A stretch of 7,709 nt of DNA from Burkholderiales bacterium (GTDB lineage Bacteria > Pseudomonadota > Gammaproteobacteria > Burkholderiales > SG8-39). A program made the position numbers and the translations under genes. The notes beneath the pieces are model-generated. The model did no database searches, was not told where the DNA came from, and saw nothing but the letters and a program-made list of their open reading frames with translations. The stretch is taken from positions 1 to 7,709 of the forward strand of contig JADLDQ010000342.1 of the NCBI GenBank assembly GCA_020846575.1. Reading direction: 5' to 3'. Positions 1 to 5,463 of the stretch are shown in pieces (within the stretch, counting starts at the first letter, position 1; each line of letters opens with the position of its first letter).

Positions 1-607
1 AGCACACCAGGATGCCGATCAGGCCGACGAACACCGCGATCTCGAACGGGATGCCGAGAAAGCGCGAGGTGATGATGCCGATGCCGAAGCACTGCGAGAC
101 GATGTAGGTGAACGAGGCGCAGAACAGCACGACCACGCCGCACAGGCGCGCGGTGTTGCCCTCGTAGCGCACGCCGAGGAAGTCCGGCACCGTGAACTGG
201 CCGAACTTGCGCAGGTAGGGCGCGAGCAGCACGCCGACCAGCACGTAGCCGCCGGTCCAGCCGAGCACGTAGCCCAGGCCGCCGTAGCCCTGCAGGTACA
301 GGCCGCCCGCCATCGAGATGAACGAGGCCGCGCTCATCCAGTCGGCGCCGGTCGCCATGCCGTTGAAGAACGGCGGCACCACGCGCCCGGCGACGTAGTA
401 CTCCGAGAGCACGACGGTGCGCGAGATCACGCCGATGTAGGCGTAGACCCCGATCGTGAGGAACACGAAGCAGTAGCCGATGATCTTGTTCGACACCCCC
501 ATCTGCTCGAGGATGGCAAGGACGATGACGAAGCCGATGAAACCCCCGGCATAGATGCCGTAGATCTTGCCGAGGTTGTCGATGAAGGCTCTGGATTGGG
601 TGGCCAT
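1..607 (-). CDS. Sodium:solute symporter large subunit, VC_2705/ActP-like (N-terminal part, cut by window edge)
   Basis: This is the N-terminal 202 codons of an inner-membrane sodium/solute symporter (SSS family); the rest lies beyond base 1. It starts at ATG 607-605, preceded by GGAGAG that overlaps the end of the upstream gene, and begins MATQSRAFIDNLGKIYGIYA. Several hydrophobic helices follow, with the family-typical stretch VLSEYYVAGRVVPPFFNGMA, then GADWMSAASFISMAGG and a FTVPDFLGVRYEG segment. These match the acetate-permease-like branch that works with a DUF4212 small subunit (family knowledge: TIGR03648 with TIGR03647). That partner sits 9 nt upstream, so the two are surely cotranscribed. 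The likely substrate is acetate or another short carboxylate, but the sequence alone does not fix it. I avoid the symbol actP because the DUF4212-linked branch is distinct from E. coli ActP/YjcH. Confidence 0.93.
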   Translation of the reverse strand, partial: MATQSRAFIDNLGKIYGIYAGGFIGFVIVLAILEQMGVSNKIIGYCFVFLTIGVYAYIGVISRTVVLSEYYVAGRVVPPFFNGMATGADWMSAASFISMAGGLYLQGYGGLGYVLGWTGGYVLVGVLLAPYLRKFGQFTVPDFLGVRYEGNTARLCGVVVLFCASFTYIVSQCFGIGIITSRFLGIPFEIAVFVGLIGILVC

Positions 608-616
608 GGGCTCTCC

Positions 617-880
617 TCAGTCTTCGCTCACGCCGAACTCCTGGTCGATCTTGTTCTGCCCGATCGCGTTCCAGAAGCACAGCACCACGAACGCGATCAG
701 CGAACCCTGCGCGGCCATGTAGAAGCCGAGCGGAAAGCCGAGGAACTGCACGGTATTGAGCTGTACGGCGAACAGGTGCACGAAGAAGCTGAAGAAGAAC
801 CACAGGATCATGATGATCCACATGCGTGTGGACGTCTTCCTCCAGTACGCTTCGCGTTGCGCGGGCGTCAGACCGGCCAT
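617..880 (-). CDS. DUF4212 sodium/solute symporter small subunit
   Basis: This 87-residue membrane protein is the small subunit that accompanies VC_2705-type symporters. The family hallmarks are visible: an N-terminal AYWRKTSTRMW segment, a first membrane helix at about residues 19-41 (rich in W and F, with FFFSFFVHLFAV), then the conserved LNTVQFLGFPLGFYMAAQGS segment, a second helix to about residue 72, and an acidic tail ending FGVSED. I chose ATG 880-878 because GGGGGAGG lies 4 nt upstream; the longer reading from 922 adds 14 unconserved residues and has no comparable ribosome binding site. The symporter gene follows after 9 nt. The 81-bp gap upstream separates it from the regulator gene and probably holds a promoter. 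Confidence 0.93.
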   Translation of the reverse strand: MAGLTPAQREAYWRKTSTRMWIIMILWFFFSFFVHLFAVQLNTVQFLGFPLGFYMAAQGSLIAFVVLCFWNAIGQNKIDQEFGVSED

Positions 881-961
881 GTGCCTCCCCCTTATAAGAG
901 TTTCCTGGGCAGCCGGTGGCATGCTAGCGGCGCGCCTGCGCCAGGACCACTAGGGAAAACC
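881..961 (-). promoter_or_regulatory. Candidate activator-dependent promoter of the DUF4212-symporter pair
   Basis: This is the only gap above 13 nt in the minus-strand cluster. Read on the minus strand it contains a -10-like TAGCAT (926-921) but no recognisable -35 hexamer at 17 nt, as expected of a promoter that needs an activator. The predicted start would be near 914, giving a leader of about 34 nt before the DUF4212 ATG. A second AT-rich patch, TTATAAG (near 891-897), lies too close to the Shine-Dalgarno sequence to be a -10. No convincing sigma-54 -24/-12 pair was seen. This is inference only; transcription could also simply continue from upstream. Confidence 0.25.
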
Positions 962-964
962 CTA
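951..964. promoter_or_regulatory. Perfect inverted repeat TAGGG-AAAA-CCCTA, candidate operator
   Basis: Bases 951-955 are TAGGG, 956-959 AAAA and 960-964 CCCTA: a perfect 5-bp dyad around an A4 spacer. It overlaps the stop codon of the FixJ-type regulator gene and lies 71 bp upstream of the DUF4212 start codon. If the TAGCAT -10 at 926-921 is used, the dyad centre falls near -43, the usual place for a class II activator of the NarL/FixJ type. The dyad is too short and too AT-poor in its arms to be a good terminator, and no T-tract follows it. I see no second copy in the window. The binding protein is unknown; the adjacent regulator is the obvious candidate. Confidence 0.4.
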
Positions 965-1549
965 ATGCGGGTGCTGCATCGCAATATGGACCAGCTCGGC
1001 GACCGAGCGCGCCCCGGCCTTCTCCATGAGATTCGCGCGGTGGTACTCGACGGTTTTCACGCTGAGATCGAGCTCGGCGGCGATGACCTTGTTCGGCTTG
1101 CCCGCCATCAGGCGCTGCAGCACCGCCCGCTCGCGCTCGGTGAGCCCCGCGAGCCGCGCGCGCCACGCGCGTATCTCGGTATCGCGCTCGAAGGCCTTGG
1201 CGATGATCGCAAGCACTTCGCGGTAGCCGAACGGCTTCTGGATGAAGTCGACCGCGCCGCCCTTCATGGCGCTCACCGCGGTGGGCACGTCGCCGTGCGC
1301 GCTCATGAACACGATCGGGATCTCGATGCCGTTGCGCCGCAGGTACTGTTGGAGTTCCAGGCCGCTCATGCCCGGCAGGCGCACGTCGAGCACCAGGCAG
1401 CCGGGCTCGCCGCGGTAGGCGGCGATGAACTCGGCGGCCGAGACGAAGGTGCGCACGGCGATGCCGTTCGACTCCATCAACCAGCCCCACAGCGTGCGGA
1501 TCGACTCGTCGTCCTCGACCACGTAGGCGGTCGGCGCGTGCCGCTGCAT
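962..1549 (-). CDS. FixJ-type two-component response regulator (REC + LuxR-type HTH)
   Basis: This 195-residue cytoplasmic DNA-binding regulator has an N-terminal receiver with the acidic pair D13/D14, phospho-acceptor D55 in LVLDVRLPG, S83 in FMSAHGDV and K105 in IQKPF. The usual GLE follows the Asp at the normal spacing. A short linker leads to a LuxR/FixJ HTH from about residue 134 (LTERERAVLQRLMAG, then IAAELDLSVKTVEYHRANLMEKAGARS). The length and short linker are typical of FixJ/TodT/StyR-type regulators. ATG 1549-1547 was chosen because the preceding gene stops 1 nt earlier and an upstream start would cut into that gene's coding end. It is cotranscribed with the sensor kinase and probably activates the adjacent symporter genes, by analogy with CrbR and ErdR; the target is inferred. 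Confidence 0.92.
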   Translation of the reverse strand: MQRHAPTAYVVEDDESIRTLWGWLMESNGIAVRTFVSAAEFIAAYRGEPGCLVLDVRLPGMSGLELQQYLRRNGIEIPIVFMSAHGDVPTAVSAMKGGAVDFIQKPFGYREVLAIIAKAFERDTEIRAWRARLAGLTERERAVLQRLMAGKPNKVIAAELDLSVKTVEYHRANLMEKAGARSVAELVHIAMQHPH

Positions 1550-1550
1550 G

Positions 1551-1925
1551 TCAGACCGACTCCGGGAGCAGCTCGCGCACCTTCGCCACCAGATCCCTGG
1601 TGGAAAACGGCTTGGTGACGTAGGCATCGGCGCCGAGCGCGAGGCCCTTGGCGATTTCCTTGTCGCGGCCGCGGGCCGAGAGCATCACGATACGGATCGC
1701 CTCGCAGCGCGGATCCTCGCGGACTCGCCGGCATACCTCGAAAACGCTCTTGCGCGGCAACATCACGTCGAGCAGCACCAGGTGGGGACGGAACGCCTCG
1801 ATCTGCTCGAGCGCTTCCTCGCCGTCGCGCGCCACGCACACCTCGTACTCGCACTTGCGCATCAGGAACTCCAGCGAAGTGACGATGTTCGGCTCGTCTT
1901 CGGCGATCAGGATCCGCCGCCCCAT
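1551..1925 (-). CDS. Single-domain response regulator (stand-alone receiver)
   Basis: This is a 124-residue CheY-like receiver with no output domain. The core residues are present: D10 and E11 in LIAEDEP, D53 in LVLLDVMLP, S83 in VMLSARGRD and K105 in YVTKPF. The Gly normally eight residues after the phospho-acceptor (as in MPxMxG) is Val61, read from GTT, in the segment LPRKSVFEV. Translation is coupled to the kinase: its ATG shares its A with the kinase stop codon (TGATG), and a strong GGAGGAGG precedes it within the kinase coding end. The FixJ-type regulator follows after 1 nt. Possible roles are phosphate sink, competitor, or binding to a separate output protein. All three functional residues needed for phosphorylation are intact, so it is probably active. 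Confidence 0.93.
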   Translation of the reverse strand: MGRRILIAEDEPNIVTSLEFLMRKCEYEVCVARDGEEALEQIEAFRPHLVLLDVMLPRKSVFEVCRRVREDPRCEAIRIVMLSARGRDKEIAKGLALGADAYVTKPFSTRDLVAKVRELLPESV

Positions 1926-4702
1926 CAGGCCGCCTCCTCCAGTGCCGCGTCGCGCAACAGCGGCAGTGTAAAGGAGAAGCACGCGCCCGCGCTGCCGTGC
2001 GCGCCCGGGGCGCCGGCCTGCACCCAGATGCGCCCGCCGTGGTGTTCGACGATATGGCGGCTGATCGGCAGCCCGAGGCCGGTGCCCTGCGGCTTCTCGG
2101 TGAGCGTGTCGCCGACCTGGTGGAACTTGTCGAAGATGACTTCGCGATCCCGCGGCGCGACGCCCGGGCCGTTGTCGCGCACGTCCACGCGCAGCCAGCC
2201 CGCCTGCTCGCAGAGCTCGATCTCGACATGGCCGTCGCCCGGGCTGCAGAACTTGACCGCGTTCGACAGCAGGTTCTGCATCACCTGTGTCATGCGGTCC
2301 AGGTCGGCGCTCACGGCGCGCACGCGCTCGGGCAGCTTCAGCTCCACGCGGATGCCTCTCTCCTGGAACACCTGCCCCATCGCGCTCGCCGCGTCGGCGA
2401 CCACTTCGCGCATGTCGACGCGCGACTCGTGCCAGTCGGCGCGGCCCGACTCGATCTTGGCCAGATCCAGCACCTGGTTGATGAGTCGCGTCAGGCGCTC
2501 TGTCTCCTTGGTGACGATGCCGAGGAAGCGCTGGCGCTGCGCGACGCCGATGTCGGGTTCCTGGTTGAGAATCTCGGTGAAGGCGCGGATGGAGGTGAGC
2601 GGCGTGCGCAACTCGTGCGTCACGGTGGAGAGGAAATCGTCCTTCAGGCGGTCGAGATCCTTCAGGCGCTCGTTGGCGGCGCGCAGCCCCGCGGTCGCCG
2701 CCTCCAACTCGCGCGATTTCTGCTCGAGCTGCAGGCTGTACATCACCACCTGCGAGGCCTCGCCGAGGATGGTGCGGACTTCCTCCAGCGACAGCGCCTC
2801 CTCCTTCACCACCGCGGCCACCATGATGCGCGCCGAGGCCGCCCCGATGGTGCCGGCGAGCTGGGTCTCGACGTGGTGGACGAGCCCCGCGTCCGCCGGC
2901 AGCGGCTCGCGCGGCCACGCGAGGCCGCGTGCACGCGCGTAGGCGGCGAAAGCCCCGTCGGCCGCCTCCGCGCCGACGAAGCGCACGAGCAGGTTGCGGA
3001 GATCCGGGGCCGACGCCTTGCCGCGCCAGAAGCGCGCCCCGCCCGCGTCGCCGCTGCGACGGAACACGTCGACGAACAGGCTCGCCTGGCGCGTCTCTTC
3101 GGCGCTCGGCGAACCCGCGAGCGACACCGCGACGTACGCGCCCACGTTCGCCACCATGCTCCAGATCATCGCGTGGGTGATCTGGTCCAGACCCTGCAGC
3201 CCGAAGAGCGCCAGCGGCTTCAACAGTTCGATGTCCCAGGGTCCGCGCTCGAGCAGCCCGATCGGCAACCACCCCGAGCGCGCGAGCGCCGGCAGCAGCA
3301 GCGCGTAAGACCAGACCAGGAATCCGGCGACCAGCCCGGCGAGCGCGCCGCGGCGCGTGCCGCCCTTCCAGAAGATGCCGCCGAGCGCCGCCGGCGCGAA
3401 CTGCGCCACCGCGGCAAACGAGATCAGGCCGATCGACACCAGGGCGTACGCCTCCCCGGCGAGCCGGAAGTACAGGTAGCCCAGCAGGAGAAGCAGCACG
3501 ATCGCACCGCGCCGGATGCCGAGCAGCAACCCGGTGAGGTCGGGACGCTCGGTGAGCCGCAGGCTCTTCATGCGCAGCAGCACGGGCATCACCAGGTCGT
3601 TGCACACCATCGTCGACAGCGCGATCGTCTCCACGATCACCATGCCGGTGGCGGCCGACAGCCCGCCGATGAACACCAGCAGCGCGAGCAGTTCCTCCCG
3701 GCCGGCCATCGGAATGGTGAGCACGTAGGTATCGGCGTCGACGATTCCCAGCGGGAACTGGAGCCGCCCGCCGATGGCGATCGGCAGCACGAATGCGTTG
3801 ATCGCCAGCATGTACAGCGGAAACAGCCAGATCGCCTTGCTCAGGTGGCGCTCGTCCTTGTTCTCGATCACCGCCACCTGGAACTGGCGCGGCAGGAACA
3901 TGATGGCGAGCATCGACAGGATCGTGAGCCAGACCCAGCTCGAGTAGCTGCCGGCTACCCCTTCCAGGGGAGTGAGGATCGGCGCCAGCGCGGGGCTGGC
4001 GGCCGCGCGCTCGAATACGTCGCCGAACCCGTCGTAGACCACGAAGGTGACGTAGACCCCGACGGCGAGGAAAGCGAGCAGCTTGACCAGGGACTCGAAC
4101 GCGATCGCCGCCACCATGCCCTCGTGGTGCTCGGCGGCGTCGAGGTGGCGCGTGCCGAAGGCGATGGTGAACAGGGCCAGGATCAGCGCCACCCACAGCG
4201 CGGTGTCCTGCATCAGCGGCACCGCGCCGAACTTGGCCGGCATCACGATCTCCGGGTACTGCGTCAGGATCAGGAAGCCGTTCGACACCGCCTTCAGCTG
4301 CAGCGAGATGTACGGCAGGATGCCGATGACCGCGATCACCGTGACCGCGCCACCGATCAGCGCGCTCTTGCCGTAGCGCGCGGCGATGAAGTCCGCGAGC
4401 GACGTGATCCGGTTTTCCTTGCTGATGCGCAGGATCTTGCGCATCACCACCCACCACAGTGCGATCATCAGCGTCGGGCCGATGTAGATCGGCAGGAAGC
4501 CCACGCCGTCGCTCGCCGCGCGCCCGACGCTGCCGTAGAAGGTCCAGGCGGTGGCGTACACCGCGAGCGACAGGCTGTAGATGTACGGGCTGGCAATCAC
4601 CGAGCGGCCGGCGTCGGCGCGTTTGTCGGCGTAGTAGGCGATCGCGAACAGCAGTCCCAGGTAGGCGAACGACGTGACGGCGATCACCCAGCCCTGGAGC
4701 AC
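1925..4702 (-). CDS. Symporter-domain sensor histidine kinase (SSS-STAC-HisKA-HATPase, CbrA/CrbS-like)
   Basis: This 925-residue inner-membrane sensor starts at GTG 4702-4700; AGGGGGA overlaps the upstream stop and the start MLQGWVIAVTSFAYLGLLFAIAYYAD matches the family. Residues 1 to about 530 form a many-helix sodium:solute-symporter domain with ISKENRITSLADFIAARYGKS, FLPRQFQVAVIENKDERHL and GGIFWKGGTRRGA. About 540-660 fit the STAC linker (LLVRFVG, then GAASARIMVAAVVKEE) and a coiled-coil lead. The kinase core follows: H-box with H696 in THELRTPL, N-box N814 in LLSNAVKF, G1 DNGPG at 843-847, an FDKFHQ F-box at 857 and G2 GTGLGL at 873-878. There is no C-terminal receiver and no PAS domain that I can see, unlike CrbS, which carries extra modules. 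The receiver is instead a separate gene directly downstream. It probably senses acetate or a related acid, or its flux. Confidence 0.95.
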   Translation of the reverse strand: MLQGWVIAVTSFAYLGLLFAIAYYADKRADAGRSVIASPYIYSLSLAVYATAWTFYGSVGRAASDGVGFLPIYIGPTLMIALWWVVMRKILRISKENRITSLADFIAARYGKSALIGGAVTVIAVIGILPYISLQLKAVSNGFLILTQYPEIVMPAKFGAVPLMQDTALWVALILALFTIAFGTRHLDAAEHHEGMVAAIAFESLVKLLAFLAVGVYVTFVVYDGFGDVFERAAASPALAPILTPLEGVAGSYSSWVWLTILSMLAIMFLPRQFQVAVIENKDERHLSKAIWLFPLYMLAINAFVLPIAIGGRLQFPLGIVDADTYVLTIPMAGREELLALLVFIGGLSAATGMVIVETIALSTMVCNDLVMPVLLRMKSLRLTERPDLTGLLLGIRRGAIVLLLLLGYLYFRLAGEAYALVSIGLISFAAVAQFAPAALGGIFWKGGTRRGALAGLVAGFLVWSYALLLPALARSGWLPIGLLERGPWDIELLKPLALFGLQGLDQITHAMIWSMVANVGAYVAVSLAGSPSAEETRQASLFVDVFRRSGDAGGARFWRGKASAPDLRNLLVRFVGAEAADGAFAAYARARGLAWPREPLPADAGLVHHVETQLAGTIGAASARIMVAAVVKEEALSLEEVRTILGEASQVVMYSLQLEQKSRELEAATAGLRAANERLKDLDRLKDDFLSTVTHELRTPLTSIRAFTEILNQEPDIGVAQRQRFLGIVTKETERLTRLINQVLDLAKIESGRADWHESRVDMREVVADAASAMGQVFQERGIRVELKLPERVRAVSADLDRMTQVMQNLLSNAVKFCSPGDGHVEIELCEQAGWLRVDVRDNGPGVAPRDREVIFDKFHQVGDTLTEKPQGTGLGLPISRHIVEHHGGRIWVQAGAPGAHGSAGACFSFTLPLLRDAALEEAA

Positions 4703-4715
4703 CGGCGCTGTCCCC

Positions 4716-4913
4716 CTAGTCCTTCCTCTCGGCCGCCCAGGCCATCAGCGCGATCAGCGCCGCCCACGCGCCGAAGACCCAGGCGTACAGCACCGGGATG
4801 CCGAGCACCGTGCCCGGCAGGTTGAAGATCGCGAGGATCGGGTAGTTGAACAGCAGGCATCCGAGCAGGCACAGCGCGATCAGGCGCTGGCCGCGGGTCT
4901 CGAACTCGCCCAT
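4716..4913 (-). CDS. Small two-helix membrane protein preceding the symporter-domain kinase
   Basis: This 65-residue protein has a short polar N-terminus (MGEFETRGQR), a hydrophobic helix at about residues 11-31 containing NYPILAIFN, a turn with LPGTVLGIPVLY, a second helix at about 38-60 (WVFGAWAALIALMAWA) and a charged AERKD end. The N-P and G-x-P pattern recalls small symporter subunits of the DUF3311/DUF4212 kind, but I cannot assign a family with certainty. The start ATG 4913-4911 is preceded by TGAGG, and its stop lies 13 nt before the kinase GTG, with the kinase ribosome binding site overlapping it. This position suggests a small partner of the symporter-like sensor. The compositional bias (few Arg, two clean helices) is unlike the shadow frames and supports it as a real gene. 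Confidence 0.8.
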   Translation of the reverse strand: MGEFETRGQRLIALCLLGCLLFNYPILAIFNLPGTVLGIPVLYAWVFGAWAALIALMAWAAERKD

Positions 4914-4920
4914 CGGCGCC

Positions 4921-5259
4921 TCAGGCCGGCCGCTCGAGCCGCTCCAGGAACTCCGGGTTCTCGAGCATGGAGTCGTCCTGCTCGATCTCCTCGTCCCCGA
5001 CGACGGCGCGCCGCGGGACGGCGCCCGGGAAAGCGTCCTCGAGGCAGGCGCAGATCAGCGTCGATTCGATGCCGTGCATGCCATCGCGAACGAGCGCCTG
5101 CGCCGGCGCGCCCGGGTTGCGCTCGAGGCATTCGGGCCGCTGAGCGTCACCCGCTCTCGGGTTCCGGTGGTGACAGGTCCACGCCAGACCCTTTTCCCCT
5201 GCAACGGCGCGCACATTGTGCGCGCGGGCAGACATGTCGTCGTGGCAAAGCTCCAGCAT
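4921..5259 (-). CDS. Truncated glutathione S-transferase-like ORF, probably a decayed gene
   Basis: This 112-residue ORF resembles the N-terminal thioredoxin-fold domain of bacterial GSTs: MLELCHDDMS, then VAGEKGLAWTCHHRNPRAGD, RPECLERNPGA, and GIESTLICACLEDAFP. The start ATG 5259-5257 has GGGAG 7 nt upstream. The likeness ends near residue 80; the helical C-terminal domain (over 100 residues in complete GSTs) is absent, replaced by an acidic tail. The Ser of DMS and the glutathione-contacting ES of IEST remain, but the expected cis-Pro (usually VVPTL before VxDG) aligns with Gln in APAQALVRDG, and several core positions hold Cys, Arg or Pro. It therefore probably lacks GST activity. At this GC content an open frame is weak evidence of selection. 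Its stop lies 7 nt before the small membrane gene, so it may serve as leader of the operon or be a remnant. Confidence 0.5.
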   Translation of the reverse strand: MLELCHDDMSARAHNVRAVAGEKGLAWTCHHRNPRAGDAQRPECLERNPGAPAQALVRDGMHGIESTLICACLEDAFPGAVPRRAVVGDEEIEQDDSMLENPEFLERLERPA

Positions 5260-5463
5260 CGTTGCGCTCCCATGGTCCGCGATTCAACATGGGTCCACCG
5301 TCGCCTGTCCCGCGACCGCACCGGTTGTTCGGTAGGCCAGCCCAGTATAGCCATAACTCGCCAAGCGGGCGCGCACGGGCGGATCGAACGCTCCAGCCTC
5401 CAGCCTGCAGCCTCCAGGCACAGCGGTTGGATACCGGTCGCTGAGTGCGGGATACTTGCGCTC
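5260..5463. promoter_or_regulatory. Divergent intergenic region with candidate promoters
   Basis: This 204-bp gap separates the divergent minus-strand cluster from the plus-strand DUF294 gene and should hold the promoters of both. On the minus strand TATACT (5349-5344) is a good -10 match, giving a leader of about 78 nt to the GST-like ORF, but I see no matching -35. On the plus strand TTGTTC (5325-5330) lies 15 nt before TATAGC (5346-5351), and TTGGAT (5427-5432) lies 18 nt before GATACT (5451-5456). All are weak matches. No TAGGG/CCCTA dyad like the one at 951-964 is present here. A heptamer tandem repeat occupies 5392-5419. Confidence 0.35.
5392..5419. repeat. Four-unit heptamer tandem repeat (TCCAGCC)
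   Basis: The bases read TCCAGCC, TCCAGCC, TGCAGCC, TCCAGGC: four consecutive 7-nt units with one mismatch in each of the last two. The array lies in the divergent intergenic region, 44 bp upstream of the DUF294 start codon. Seven-base units do not keep helical phasing (10.5 bp), so a multi-site operator is not obvious; slippage-prone length variation is possible. Confidence 0.7.

Noticed and set aside
881..961. Sigma-54 promoter upstream of DUF4212
   Set aside because: A TGGC with a GC at roughly the right distance exists on the minus strand, but the -12 element lacks TTGCA-like bases; chance match in GC-rich DNA.
1551..4457. Second minus-strand frame joining the stand-alone receiver to about 840 residues upstream
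   Set aside because: Only the last 124 residues are a real protein; the upstream part is the kinase gene read in another frame, and the receiver has its own ATG with a strong ribosome binding site at the kinase stop.
1997..4825. Long plus-strand open frame opposite the sensor kinase
   Set aside because: Its extreme Arg/His/Gln/Asp content is typical of the complement of a GC-rich membrane-protein gene, with no recognisable domain; the minus-strand kinase explains the region fully.
4846..5463. In-frame upstream extension of the DUF294 frame on the plus strand
   Set aside because: The extra 206 residues show no family likeness, are rich in Arg, and lie antisense to the small membrane gene and the GST-like ORF; the recognisable protein begins at 5464.
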